A stretch of DNA of 8,924 nt from Desulfocapsa sp. GTDB taxonomy: Bacteria; Desulfobacterota; Desulfobulbia; Desulfobulbales; Desulfocapsaceae. Positions 1 through 8,924 of the stretch are shown here, one piece after another. The notes under the pieces were generated by a model. It made no database searches. It was not told where the DNA came from and was given only the letters and a program-made list of their open reading frames with translations. The stretch's first letter is position 1; every line of letters begins with the position of its first letter. The stretch is taken from positions 1 to 8,924 of the forward strand of contig JAOZTO010000073.1 in assembly GCA_029942265.1 (NCBI GenBank), in the 5' to 3' direction. The translations under genes were made by a program, and so were the position numbers.

Positions 1-40
1 GTATATCGGGTACTTCGAGATCGTGCAGGGTGGTGTTCAT
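1..40 (-). CDS. Partial CDS, N-terminus only, unknown product
   Basis: An ATG at 38-40 on the minus strand opens a frame that runs off the left edge and gives 13 residues, MNTTLHDLEVPDI. It begins 11 bp after the stop of the AI-2E-family gene, so it is probably the next gene of the same operon. A weak Shine-Dalgarno-like AGG lies at 51-53, ten bases before the ATG. The fragment is 50% G+C (20 of 40 bases) and uses ACC, CTG, CAC, CTC and CCC codons, which is richer than its neighbours. I do not recognise the protein from so short a piece. The frame could also be chance, because only 13 codons are visible. Confidence 0.45.
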   Translation of the reverse strand, partial: MNTTLHDLEVPDI

Positions 41-51
41 GGAGCGCTTAC

Positions 52-1164
52 CTATTTATCAATTTCGTCGGGGAATCCTGAATGGTGTATTTGGGAACTA
101 TACAAATTAGCAGAAGCTAAGGTTAATGCTATAACCGATGGTCCAATAATTAAACCCCATATACCAAAACTAGCAATACCTGCTAGAATAGAGAGTAATA
201 TGAGAATTTCATTCATGGTATATTCAAACCCAAATAAACGTTTTAAATGACTAATAAATAGAATACGAAGTATATTATCTATGAAAAATCCCATAACACC
301 CCACACAACAGCAAGTATAATAATCACTTGCATATAATTCCCATCAAGTAGTTCTAAAGCAACAACCGGAACATAGACAAGTGCTGCTCCAACAATTGGT
401 ATAACAGAACAAAATCCAGCTAAAACGCCAAGATAGAACGAGTTATAACCACCTATAAATAGCATGAGTATACCAAAGGTAAGTCCTTGAGTAACCATAT
501 TGAAAATAGTACCATAAAAAACTACCGAAACCGTACCTGTACATTCTCGATATAAATATTTTTCATGTTCAAAACTTGTAGGCATCACACGAGCAGCAAA
601 TGAAAGAATTTGCTTGCCGTGTAGATTAAATAAAAAGTAAAAGATAAGAATCCACATGATCTGTACTACAATTCCACCAGCACCTGAAGCAACACCGTTA
701 ACCGTTTTGTATATGGCTTCCAAAGATACATTTTTAAGTGCAGAAAAACCTTCGTCTTTGAGGGAATTAAGAAAGTTATGGATCAGCGGGATAGAGTCTG
801 TATAAGATACTATCTTGTCTACTAGATCCATTGTTACTTTTTTAATATGATCAATGTCAACAGTAGAAATTTGATTGTATGTCTCGGAAAAAAAATAAAC
901 GAGTGGCGTGAATATAAGGCTGAGAAATAAAAGAGTCAGAATAGTAGCGCTTATTAAGGTACTAAATTTGTTGATAAATTGTGGAAATTTAGGCCGGTTG
1001 AAAAAAGATACAAGGGCACTTAAAGAGTGGCTAGTACAGAGTGTGAGTACTGCAGCAACAAGAATATAATGTAGATATGATGAAAATATATAAAGGGAGG
1101 CTATTAAAAGAAAAATTGTTAAAAAAGAAATAAATTTAAAACTTTCTACATCACGATTATTCAT
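52..1164 (-). CDS. AI-2E family transporter (PerM/YdiK/TqsA-like membrane protein)
   Basis: This is a 370-residue polytopic inner-membrane protein of the AI-2E transporter family. Hydrophobic segments lie near residues 10-48 (probably two helices), 68-92, 163-180, 212-236, 238-270, 276-300 and 318-352. The long polar stretch at about 93-160, between the third and fourth segments, is typical of the family. The C-terminal half carries family signatures: SVIPIVGAALVYVP at 253-266, FIDNILR at 294-300, and a glycine-rich FGIWGLIIGP at 333-342. Members are linked to autoinducer-2 export (TqsA) or to ion or proton exchange, but most are uncharacterised, so the substrate here is unknown. The ATG at 1162-1164 lies 6 bp after the gpsA stop. 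The only Shine-Dalgarno-like sequence is a weak AGAG that overlaps the end of gpsA, which suggests translational coupling. The length is normal and there is no sign of truncation. Confidence 0.92.
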   Translation of the reverse strand: MNNRDVESFKFISFLTIFLLIASLYIFSSYLHYILVAAVLTLCTSHSLSALVSFFNRPKFPQFINKFSTLISATILTLLFLSLIFTPLVYFFSETYNQISTVDIDHIKKVTMDLVDKIVSYTDSIPLIHNFLNSLKDEGFSALKNVSLEAIYKTVNGVASGAGGIVVQIMWILIFYFLFNLHGKQILSFAARVMPTSFEHEKYLYRECTGTVSVVFYGTIFNMVTQGLTFGILMLFIGGYNSFYLGVLAGFCSVIPIVGAALVYVPVVALELLDGNYMQVIIILAVVWGVMGFFIDNILRILFISHLKRLFGFEYTMNEILILLSILAGIASFGIWGLIIGPSVIALTLASANLYSSQIHHSGFPDEIDK

Positions 1165-1170
1165 GAATAT

Positions 1171-2193
1171 TTACTCTGGTTTTAATTCCCTGGTTAGTAA
1201 ATCTGTAACAGCAGCTGAGCACTGTTTATCCTGGTAAAGTATTTTGTAAACCTGTTCTAAAATTGGCATTTCTACTTGTAATTGTAATGCGAGTTTTTGG
1301 GCGGATTCTGTTGTTTTAACTCCTTCAGCAACCATCTCCATAGAATCAAGAATATGGGGAAGATTTTGTCCTTCACCAAGTTTTAGACCAACATTTCGGT
1401 TTCTACTTAAATCACCTGTACAGGTAAGAATGAGATCACCGAGACCTGATAATCCAGAAAAGGTAGCAGGATTGGCTCCCATTGCAACTCCCATCCGAGT
1501 AATTTCTGCAAGACCTCTTGTAATTAAAGCTGCTCTACTATTCAAACCAAACTGTAAACCATCACAAATTCCGGTAGCTATGGCAACCACATTTTTTAAT
1601 GCTGCGCTTATTTCGATACCTATCATATCCTCAGCGGCATACACTCTGAAACGTTCGGTACAAAAAACATTTTGAAGATGCTGAGCCTGATGAAGTTCAT
1701 CACATCCAATAGTTATCAGTGTGGGTAGATCCATAACAACTTCTTGCGCAAAGGATGGTCCTGAAAGAACTGAAAGAACGAGATTTTTAGCAGTGAGAGC
1801 ACTGCCAAGTGTATCTCTCATAACTTGAGTCATAGTCATGAGAGATTTGTTTTCTATACCTTTAACAGCGGAAACAACATAGGATCCTGTTTTTAAATAT
1901 GGAACTAATTTACGAAAAATAGAACGATATACGTGAGATGGTATAACCATACAAACAACATCAGCACCTGTAGCTGCTTCTTTAAGATCCACCTCAAGTT
2001 TAAGAGAATCAGGAAATGGGAAACCATTTAGATATTTTTTATTTTCCCTGTCTTTTTGCAAAGTTTGTATATGTGATTCATTATGACCCCAAAGGACAGT
2101 ACGCAACCCTTTCTTAGAAAGTGTCATTGCAATCGCAGTACCCCAAGAGCCTGCACCAATAACAGCTATTTTATTAATAGGATTTTTATTCAT
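1171..2193 (-). CDS. gpsA: NAD(P)-dependent glycerol-3-phosphate dehydrogenase
   Basis: GpsA reduces dihydroxyacetone phosphate to sn-glycerol 3-phosphate in the cytosol, supplying the backbone of phospholipids. The protein has 340 residues, the usual family length. The N-terminal Rossmann motif GAGSWGTA is at residues 13-20. VSAVKGIE with its conserved lysine is near 107-114, and GPSFAQEV is near 145-152. The catalytic lysine of [14 protein letters not shown] is K200. The C-terminal substrate region includes [20 protein letters not shown] at about 248-267 and the EGVKT motif near 290-294. I chose the ATG at 2191-2193; an adjacent GTG at 2194-2196 would add one methionine. The start overlaps the last codons of gyrA (GATGAATAA), so translation is probably coupled to gyrA. 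A GGAGA at 2211-2215 is rather distant (17 bases) for a ribosome site. The AI-2E-family gene follows after 6 bp. Confidence 0.97.
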   Translation of the reverse strand: MNKNPINKIAVIGAGSWGTAIAMTLSKKGLRTVLWGHNESHIQTLQKDRENKKYLNGFPFPDSLKLEVDLKEAATGADVVCMVIPSHVYRSIFRKLVPYLKTGSYVVSAVKGIENKSLMTMTQVMRDTLGSALTAKNLVLSVLSGPSFAQEVVMDLPTLITIGCDELHQAQHLQNVFCTERFRVYAAEDMIGIEISAALKNVVAIATGICDGLQFGLNSRAALITRGLAEITRMGVAMGANPATFSGLSGLGDLILTCTGDLSRNRNVGLKLGEGQNLPHILDSMEMVAEGVKTTESAQKLALQLQVEMPILEQVYKILYQDKQCSAAVTDLLTRELKPE

Positions 2194-4663
2194 CACTACT
2201 CTGCTCTAAATCTCCTTCTTCATCTTCATCATTTTCAGGTTCAACAAGATCCATAGCTACTACTCGTTCATTTTTAGCAAGTTTAATTAGTCCAACGCCT
2301 TGCGTAGTACGTCCAATAACTCGTACATTACCCATAGGCATTCGTATCATTTTCCCAGAATCAGCAATCAACATTACTTCAGATTCATCATCTACCTGCA
2401 TTGCACCAATAACTTTACCATTGCGATCACTTGCCTTAATGGCAATTATTCCAAGACCACCTCTTTTTTGAATACGATAATCAGATACAGGGCTTCTTTT
2501 TCCATAGCCGTTTTCAGTAACTGTAAGAATAGATGAGTCGGAAGCAATAACAATTGAACCAACTACAACATCATTTTCCTTTAATCGTATACCTCGTACT
2601 CCGGCGGCTGTTCTTCCCATTGTACGAACATCATCCTCGTGGAAATGTATGGATGCACCATTTTTAGAAAGAAGGAATATGGTATCATCACCAGTAAGAA
2701 GATGAGCTGATATAATCTCATCATCTTCATTAATAGTAAGTGCTTTTTTACCGCGTTTAAGTGGTTTAACAAACTCTTGAAGACTGGTTTTCTTAACCCT
2801 ACCTAAACGGGTTATCATAAGAATGGTTTTATTGTTATTCTCATTTTGAAGATCAGCAACAGGAAGTATAGCTGCTACTTTTTCATCATCTGCAAGGTTT
2901 AAAAGATTAACAACTGCTTTTCCTCGTGCGGTACGTCCCGCTAAAGGGAGTTGATATACTTTACGCCAAAATATTTTTCCGTGATTTGTAAAAAAGAGGA
3001 ATGTATCATGAGTTGATGCAACATAAAGATTCGATACGAAATCTTCCTCTACATTTTTAACACCAAAAACACCTTTACCACCCCGTTTTTGAGATCTATA
3101 AATACTAACAGGATTACGTTTAATATAGCCGGTATGGGTCACAGTAACAGCCATATCCTCTTGGGTTATCATATCCTCAGGGAGGATTTCGTCCACAGCA
3201 TCAATTATTTCAGTTCGTCTTTCATCACCATAAGAATCTCTAATTTCAATGAATTCATCCCGAATTATGGTCATAACTAATACTTCATCACCAAGTATTC
3301 CTTTTAGCCTCTTAATTTCTATCATGATATCATCAAAATCTTTTACAATTTTATCACGTTCCAATCCGGTAAGACGCTGCAAACGCATATCAAGAATAGA
3401 TTGGGCTTGAATTTCAGAGAGTTTAAATCTACTAATAAGTTCTGTTTTAGCAGCTGCTGGATTTATTGAAGATCTTATTAACTCAACAACCTCATCAAGA
3501 TTTGTTATGGCAATCTTCAACCCTTCGAGAAGATGTGCCTTCTCCTCAGATCTTCGCAATTCAAAAGCTGTTCGACGATAAACAACAACCTTACGATGAA
3601 GAACAAAATATTCAAGAATTTGTTTTAAATTGAGAACTTCTGGCTTGTTGTTTACAATTGCAAGAAAAATAATACCAAATGATCGCTGAAGTGGAGTCAT
3701 TTTATAGAGTTGATTTATTACAACTTCAGCAATCTCATCTTTCTTTAATTCAATAACAATACGCTCTCCGTGTCTATCTGACTCATCACGAACTTCGGAT
3801 ATCGCATTAATTTTCTTTTCTTTAACCAGAAGTGCAATTTTGGTAACTAGAGTAGCTTTATTTTGTTGAAAAGGAATCTCTGTAACTATAATTGCTTCCC
3901 GTTTACTTCCTTTTATATTTTCAACATGAGTACGTGATCGCATAAGAACACTACCACGACCAGTCTCATATGCCTCACGTATTCCGGCACGGCCACAGAT
4001 AAAGGCACCTTTTGGAAAATCAGGGCCTGTTATAATGGAAATTAGCTCATGAACTGTTATGTTTGGATTATCAACAACAGCTATTAAGCCATTCATAACC
4101 TCTGTAAGGTTGTGTGGTGGTATATTTGTTGCCATACCTACAGCAATACCAGATGATCCATTTACCAGTAAATTAGGAATTTTACTGGGCATGACCAGAG
4201 GTTCTTTTAAGGAATTATCGTAGTTTGGACCAAAATCAACTGTGTCTTTTTCGAGATCACCAACAATATCTCTATCAATTTTAGTCATTCGTGCTTCAGT
4301 ATAACGCATAGCGGCGGGAGAATCACCATCCATGGAACCAAAGTTTCCTTGACCATCAACTAGTGGATATCGCATTGAAAAGTCTTGAGCCATACGGACA
4401 ATAGTATCATAAGCAGCAGTATCACCATGAGGATGATACTTACCAATAACATCACCGACAATACGAGCTGATTTCACATATGGTTTGTTAAAAAATACTG
4501 AAAGTTCTCGCATTGCAAAAAGAGCTCTACGATGAACAGGTTTTAAACCATCACGAACGTCTGGTAATGCTCTACCGATAATGACACTCATTGCATAATC
4601 GAGATAAGATTTTTTCATCTCCTTTTCAATGGATATTGTTGGGTTTTTTTCTTCTATTATCAT
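2186..4663 (-). CDS. gyrA: DNA gyrase subunit A
   Basis: GyrA cuts and rejoins DNA in the GyrA2GyrB2 enzyme that introduces negative supercoils. Numbered from the ATG at 4661-4663, it has 825 residues. The opening [21 protein letters not shown] is the family hallmark. The quinolone-resistance region [10 protein letters not shown] has Thr82 where E. coli has Ser83, and Asp86 at the Asp87 position. The catalytic tyrosine is Y121 in [10 protein letters not shown]. The C-terminal DNA-wrapping domain has repeated blade motifs and a GyrA box QKRGGKG at about 525-531, which marks it as GyrA rather than ParC. The tail is acidic. A TTG at 4673-4675 could extend the frame by four residues, but it has no ribosome site, and the ATG aligns better with the family. 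Neither start has a clear Shine-Dalgarno sequence. The gene overlaps gpsA at its end. Confidence 0.98.
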   Translation of the reverse strand: MIIEEKNPTISIEKEMKKSYLDYAMSVIIGRALPDVRDGLKPVHRRALFAMRELSVFFNKPYVKSARIVGDVIGKYHPHGDTAAYDTIVRMAQDFSMRYPLVDGQGNFGSMDGDSPAAMRYTEARMTKIDRDIVGDLEKDTVDFGPNYDNSLKEPLVMPSKIPNLLVNGSSGIAVGMATNIPPHNLTEVMNGLIAVVDNPNITVHELISIITGPDFPKGAFICGRAGIREAYETGRGSVLMRSRTHVENIKGSKREAIIVTEIPFQQNKATLVTKIALLVKEKKINAISEVRDESDRHGERIVIELKKDEIAEVVINQLYKMTPLQRSFGIIFLAIVNNKPEVLNLKQILEYFVLHRKVVVYRRTAFELRRSEEKAHLLEGLKIAITNLDEVVELIRSSINPAAAKTELISRFKLSEIQAQSILDMRLQRLTGLERDKIVKDFDDIMIEIKRLKGILGDEVLVMTIIRDEFIEIRDSYGDERRTEIIDAVDEILPEDMITQEDMAVTVTHTGYIKRNPVSIYRSQKRGGKGVFGVKNVEEDFVSNLYVASTHDTFLFFTNHGKIFWRKVYQLPLAGRTARGKAVVNLLNLADDEKVAAILPVADLQNENNNKTILMITRLGRVKKTSLQEFVKPLKRGKKALTINEDDEIISAHLLTGDDTIFLLSKNGASIHFHEDDVRTMGRTAAGVRGIRLKENDVVVGSIVIASDSSILTVTENGYGKRSPVSDYRIQKRGGLGIIAIKASDRNGKVIGAMQVDDESEVMLIADSGKMIRMPMGNVRVIGRTTQGVGLIKLAKNERVVAMDLVEPENDEDEEGDLEQSSDE

Positions 4664-4686
4664 ATAAGATACCAATTTTTATGCAT
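4660..4686 (-). other. Possible eight-codon upstream ORF in the gyrA leader
   Basis: An ATG at 4684-4686 opens MHKNWYLI and ends in TGA at 4660-4662. That stop overlaps the chosen gyrA ATG in the ATGA arrangement often seen in translational coupling. gyrA itself lacks a good Shine-Dalgarno sequence, so terminating ribosomes could supply its initiation. The predicted transcript start near 4692 would place this ORF only about six bases from the 5' end. No ribosome site is visible for the mini-ORF either, and an ORF this short can arise by chance in AT-rich DNA. Confidence 0.25.
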
Positions 4687-4698
4687 TATGTTGCTTTA

Positions 4699-4726
4699 AT
4701 TATATTGGATTAAATAAACTAGTAAA
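4699..4726 (-). promoter_or_regulatory. Candidate sigma-70 promoter for gyrA
   Basis: On the minus strand a perfect TATAAT lies at 4699-4704, with TTTACT (four of six matches to TTGACA) at 4721-4726 and a 16-base spacer. Transcription would start near 4692, giving a leader of about 29 bases before the gyrA ATG. The 157-bp gap between gyrB and gyrA is much wider than the other gaps in this run, which fits a separate gyrA promoter. AT-rich sequence yields TATAAT-like hexamers easily, so confidence is moderate. Confidence 0.42.
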
Positions 4727-4742
4727 AAATTTGAATTTTTTA
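4723..4742. repeat. AT-only palindrome in the gyrB-gyrA gap
   Basis: TAAAAAATT at 4723-4731 and AATTTTTTA at 4734-4742 form perfect 9-bp inverted arms around TG. As RNA the stem would be pure A-U with a very tight loop, so it is a poor intrinsic terminator. It overlaps the candidate -35 hexamer of the gyrA promoter at 4721-4726, so it could be a binding site or a supercoiling-sensitive element. Confidence 0.5.
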
Positions 4743-4820
4743 TGGATTTGTAAATAAATTAATATTCAAGGCACAGAAATTTATTATTATTTGGGGTATT
4801 TGTTAATCCATTAAATATTA

Positions 4821-7265
<2,445 letters not shown>

Positions 7266-7295
7266 TTAAATAACATATTTATTAAATCAACGGAC

Positions 7296-8426
7296 TTATA
7301 ACTGCATAGGCATTATAACACTTAAAAATCCTTCATCATCATCGGATTTCATTAAACAGGGACTATTATTTGAATTTATATATGCGTCTACAGTATCACA
7401 TTCCATTACCTGAAGGGCTTCAATAAAGTATCTACAATTAAATCCAAGTATTAACGGATCACCTTCATATTTAACATCTTGTATATCTTTTGCGTTTCCA
7501 AGATCTACATTATTTGAACTAAGAATCATTTTTCCATTGTCAATTTCAATTTGAATTGTATGAAAAAGATCTTCTGTAAATAGATTAATTCGTTTTAGTG
7601 ATTCTAAAAAAGGAATTCGTTCAATTTGAATAGGATTTTCTAAAAGAACAGAATTTACAATAGAGTTGTATTTAGGAAATTCACCTTCTTTTAAACGAAT
7701 AACCATAATAGAATCATTATCTTTAATAATCAGTTGTTCTTTTTCAAATGAAATTTCTATAGTATCACGAGTGTCACAAAATTTTTTTAGTTCCTGGACA
7801 CCTTTTTTAGGAATAAGGGTAAGAGGTTGAATATCAAGTAAATCTATATCGGTTGCCACATCTTTTTCCATAATCGAAAGACGATGACCATCAGATGAAA
7901 TCATTTTAATAAAAGATTTTTCATCCCTTTTTTCTGTTTCAAAAAGGGCACTGGTAAGAGTGTACATATTTTCTTCTTCATTAGATATAGAATATATGAC
8001 TTTATCAATGATATCAGTAAATATTCCAGCTTGAAATGATATAAAATTATTATCATTAAACTTGGGAAATTTTGGAAAATCATCACTTGGCATTCCTGCG
8101 AGATTATAAGTGCTCAATCCAGCAGAGATAACGACCCAACTATTCTCAACTTCTCGCATGTCTATAGTATCAGATCCTGATTCTCTTATAATTTCAAAAA
8201 TCTTTTTACTTGGTAATGTTAATATTCCCTGATCATGAATTTCTGCAGGTACTTCAACACGCATTCCTATTTCAAGATCTGTCGCAATAAGTATTAAACT
8301 ATTATTTGTGGTTTTTATTAGTATATTGGAAAGTATTGCAAGAGTTACTCGTTTATTGGCAATATTCTGTAAACTGTTTAAAGCTTCAAGAAAACCAGAT
8401 CTTGATACACTACAATTTAATGTCAT
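7296..8426 (-). CDS. dnaN: DNA polymerase III beta subunit (sliding clamp)
   Basis: DnaN forms the ring-shaped dimer that holds DNA polymerase III on its template and serves as a docking site for many replication and repair proteins. The 376 residues cover the three clamp folds. Domain I contains TLAILSNILI at 28-37 and LIATDLEIGMRVEVP at 46-60. DFPKFP lies at 116-121. Domain II contains SSDGHRLSIME at 177-187, and EGEFPKYNSIV is at 247-257. Domain III contains FNCRYFIEALQVM at 329-341 and ends with SPCLMKSDDDEGFLSVIMPMQL, close to the usual C-terminal MPMRL. The ATG at 8424-8426 has an AAAGGA ribosome site seven bases upstream. gyrB follows after 60 bp. dnaA, the commonest upstream neighbour of dnaN, is not seen; a gene-free stretch lies there instead. 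Confidence 0.97.
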   Translation of the reverse strand: MTLNCSVSRSGFLEALNSLQNIANKRVTLAILSNILIKTTNNSLILIATDLEIGMRVEVPAEIHDQGILTLPSKKIFEIIRESGSDTIDMREVENSWVVISAGLSTYNLAGMPSDDFPKFPKFNDNNFISFQAGIFTDIIDKVIYSISNEEENMYTLTSALFETEKRDEKSFIKMISSDGHRLSIMEKDVATDIDLLDIQPLTLIPKKGVQELKKFCDTRDTIEISFEKEQLIIKDNDSIMVIRLKEGEFPKYNSIVNSVLLENPIQIERIPFLESLKRINLFTEDLFHTIQIEIDNGKMILSSNNVDLGNAKDIQDVKYEGDPLILGFNCRYFIEALQVMECDTVDAYINSNNSPCLMKSDDDEGFLSVIMPMQL

Positions 8427-8433
8427 GGTTGTA

Positions 8434-8439
8434 TCCTTT
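8434..8439 (-). promoter_or_regulatory. dnaN ribosome binding site
   Basis: AAAGGA on the minus strand lies seven bases before the dnaN ATG. A TATAAT at 8440-8445 directly upstream is too close to be the dnaN -10 box, because transcription would then begin inside this site. Confidence 0.7.
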
Positions 8440-8536
8440 ATTATATAGTCTTTTTATTGTTATTATTAAGATGGTTAATATGTTCAATAAAGTAATAAAA
8501 TATTAAAATAATACGTTATTTTATAAACACAATATA

Positions 8537-8562
8537 TTTATAAAAAACTCTTTTTTTGTCAA
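8537..8562 (-). promoter_or_regulatory. Possible dnaN promoter
   Basis: A perfect TTGACA lies at 8557-8562 on the minus strand, followed by an A/T-tract. TATAAA at 8537-8542 matches five of six -10 positions, but the spacer is only 14 bases. TATATT at 8531-8536 would give a 20-base spacer. Neither spacing is ideal, so the -35 is convincing and the -10 is not. The leader would be about 100 bases. The element overlaps the candidate origin region. Confidence 0.35.
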
Positions 8563-8568
8563 TAAACC

Positions 8569-8590
8569 GTTTTTAACAGTTTACTAACAG
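8569..8590 (+). repeat. Two tandem 11-bp units ending in TAACAG
   Basis: GTTTTTAACAG at 8569-8579 and TTTACTAACAG at 8580-8590 are adjacent and match at 8 of 11 positions, including the shared TAACAG end. The 11-bp period is about one helical turn, so proteins bound to both would sit on the same DNA face. The first unit contains the DnaA-box-like TTTTTAACA. Confidence 0.5.
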
Positions 8591-8603
8591 AGTTATAAAA
8601 AGG

Positions 8604-8626
8604 TTAGCAACAAATGCTGTTGATAA
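8604..8626. repeat. Facing pair of DnaA-box-like nonamers
   Basis: TTAGCAACA at 8604-8612 and TGTTGATAA at 8618-8626 form an inverted repeat with one mismatch in nine and a five-base gap. The right arm reads TTATCAACA on the minus strand, one base from the classical DnaA box TTATCCACA. The arrangement could be two head-to-head initiator sites or an operator for a dimeric regulator of dnaN. Confidence 0.45.
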
Positions 8627-8761
8627 ATTGTTGAAAGAGTATGACTATAAGTATAGTTTTTCATGGAAAAACACAGTGATAATTAATAAATTATTTTAGA
8701 ATCATAGTAGTTTAAAAAGGGTATAAATACAACAAATTTAAATGCTGTTTATTATTGTTGA
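8609..8761 (+). repeat. Diverged direct repeat, two copies 128 bp apart
   Basis: Copy one is at 8609-8634 and copy two at 8731-8761. Both start with AACAAAT, share an identical AATGCTGTT (8613-8621 and 8741-8749), and end with an identical ATTGTTGA (8627-8634 and 8754-8761). Copy two has a few extra bases near its left end, and the spacer between the two shared blocks differs by one base in length. The TGCTGTT block also occurs inverted as AACAGCA at 8863-8869. Such iteration in a gene-free stretch suggests protein-binding sites. Confidence 0.45.
8644..8672. repeat. Two abutting palindromes
   Basis: ACTATA (8644-8649) and TATAGT (8652-8657) are perfect arms around AG. They run straight into GTTTTTC (8656-8662) and GAAAAAC (8666-8672), perfect 7-bp arms around ATG, sharing the bases G and T at 8656-8657. 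Because they overlap, only one could form as a hairpin at a time. No T-run follows on either strand, so a terminator is unlikely. Confidence 0.5.
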
Positions 8762-8876
8762 GTAAATATTAGGGTTGGGTTTAAAACAGCCCATACCACT
8801 GAATTGTAAATGTATAAATAAAGTAACTATTCAGCTAGTACCCGATATTTGGCATAACACTGAACAGCAACTAAAT

Positions 8877-8882
8877 AAAGGA
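8877..8882 (+). promoter_or_regulatory. Ribosome binding site for the rightward partial gene
   Basis: AAAGGA lies seven bases before the GTG at 8890-8892, the same sequence and spacing as the dnaN ribosome site on the other strand. This is the main support for a gene starting here. Confidence 0.5.
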
Positions 8883-8889
8883 ATAGGTA

Positions 8890-8924
8890 GTGAATAATAA
8901 AAGAGTAAAACAGATAGATGGCTT
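8890..8924 (+). CDS. Partial CDS, N-terminus only, unknown product
   Basis: A GTG at 8890-8892 opens MNNKRVKQIDG and stays open to the right edge. An in-frame TAG at 8884-8886 lies just upstream, so the gene cannot start much earlier. A strong AAAGGA ribosome site precedes it at seven bases. If real, the gene diverges from dnaN and marks the right border of the gene-free stretch. Eleven residues are too few to identify it. An ATG at 8918-8920 is an alternative start in another frame, with weaker support. Confidence 0.42.
   Translation, partial: MNNKRVKQIDG

Larger units (their letters stand above)
8427..8889. other. Gene-free intergenic stretch; candidate origin (oriC) region
   Basis: No convincing reading frame exists in these 463 bases. 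The stretch is very AT-rich and lies between leftward dnaN and a probable rightward gene, a divergent layout common at bacterial origins. Four nonamers resemble the DnaA box TTATCCACA with A at position six: TTATAAACA at 8521-8529, TTTTTAACA at 8570-8578, the variant TTAGCAACA at 8604-8612, and TTATCAACA on the minus strand at 8618-8626. None is a perfect consensus box. The pentamer AACAG/CTGTT occurs six times between 8575 and 8867. Several palindromes and a diverged direct repeat lie in the same block. The bend-prone T-run and AT-only tracts at 8440-8560 could serve as an unwinding element. The origin call is inference from position and repeats. Confidence 0.4.

Noticed and set aside
1430..3280. 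Plus-strand frames opposite gpsA and gyrA (1430-1675, 2300-2536, 3089-3280) and a minus-strand frame at 2581-2772.
   Set aside because: They lie in other frames of strongly conserved gyrA and gpsA sequence and look like shadows.
4723..4742. The AT-only palindrome as an intrinsic terminator for gyrB.
   Set aside because: The stem has no G-C pairs and a two-base loop, so the RNA hairpin would be too weak.
8440..8445. Minus-strand TATAAT just upstream of dnaN.
   Set aside because: It would place the transcript start within the dnaN ribosome site; most likely an AT-rich coincidence.
8306..8506. A 66-codon plus-strand reading frame across the dnaN start.
   Set aside because: Most of it is antisense to conserved dnaN codons, it has no ribosome site and resembles no known protein.
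8849..8877. TTGGCA-N17-TAAATA on the plus strand as a promoter for the rightward partial gene.
   Set aside because: The transcript would start after the AAAGGA ribosome site at 8877-8882, so it cannot serve the GTG start at 8890; the -10 match is also weak.

Overview
The window is a replication-gene neighbourhood from an AT-rich bacterium. Five complete genes, all on the minus strand, read leftwards in the order dnaN (beta clamp), gyrB, gyrA, gpsA and an AI-2E-family membrane protein. A gene-free stretch of about 460 bp lies upstream of dnaN. Two further genes appear only as fragments: one starts 12 bp after the AI-2E stop and leaves the left edge, and one starts on the plus strand and leaves the right edge. 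The long GyrB (804 residues, with the insert in the TOPRIM half typical of proteobacterial-type enzymes) and the dnaN-gyrB-gyrA order suggest a proteobacterium in the broad sense. A member of the former Deltaproteobacteria (Desulfobacterota) is my best guess from the flavour of the proteins, held weakly. Base composition looks roughly one-third G+C by eye.

Layout from right to left. Bases 8890-8924 hold a probable plus-strand gene start. Bases 8427-8889 hold no gene, but they contain clustered short repeats, palindromes and nonamers resembling DnaA boxes, so this is a candidate replication origin as well as the dnaN promoter region. dnaN (7296-8426) is followed after 60 bp by gyrB (4821-7235). 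A 157-bp gap then carries a plausible gyrA promoter, an AT-only palindrome and an eight-codon reading frame whose stop overlaps the gyrA start codon. gyrA (2186-4663) overlaps gpsA (1171-2193) by 8 bp. gpsA is 6 bp from the AI-2E-family gene (52-1164), which is 11 bp from the next partial gene. The last four therefore look like one transcription unit.

The genes fit two themes. The first is DNA replication and topology: the clamp tethers polymerase III, and GyrA2GyrB2 relieves positive supercoils ahead of the fork. The second is the cell envelope: GpsA makes sn-glycerol 3-phosphate for phospholipids, and the AI-2E-family protein is a multi-pass membrane protein. dnaA is not beside dnaN on its upstream side within the window, and recF is absent between dnaN and gyrB.

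No defence system, mobile element, CRISPR array, tRNA or rRNA was seen. The coding part is ordinary housekeeping sequence. The parts worth a second look are the structured non-coding stretch at 8520-8800 and the gyrA leader.
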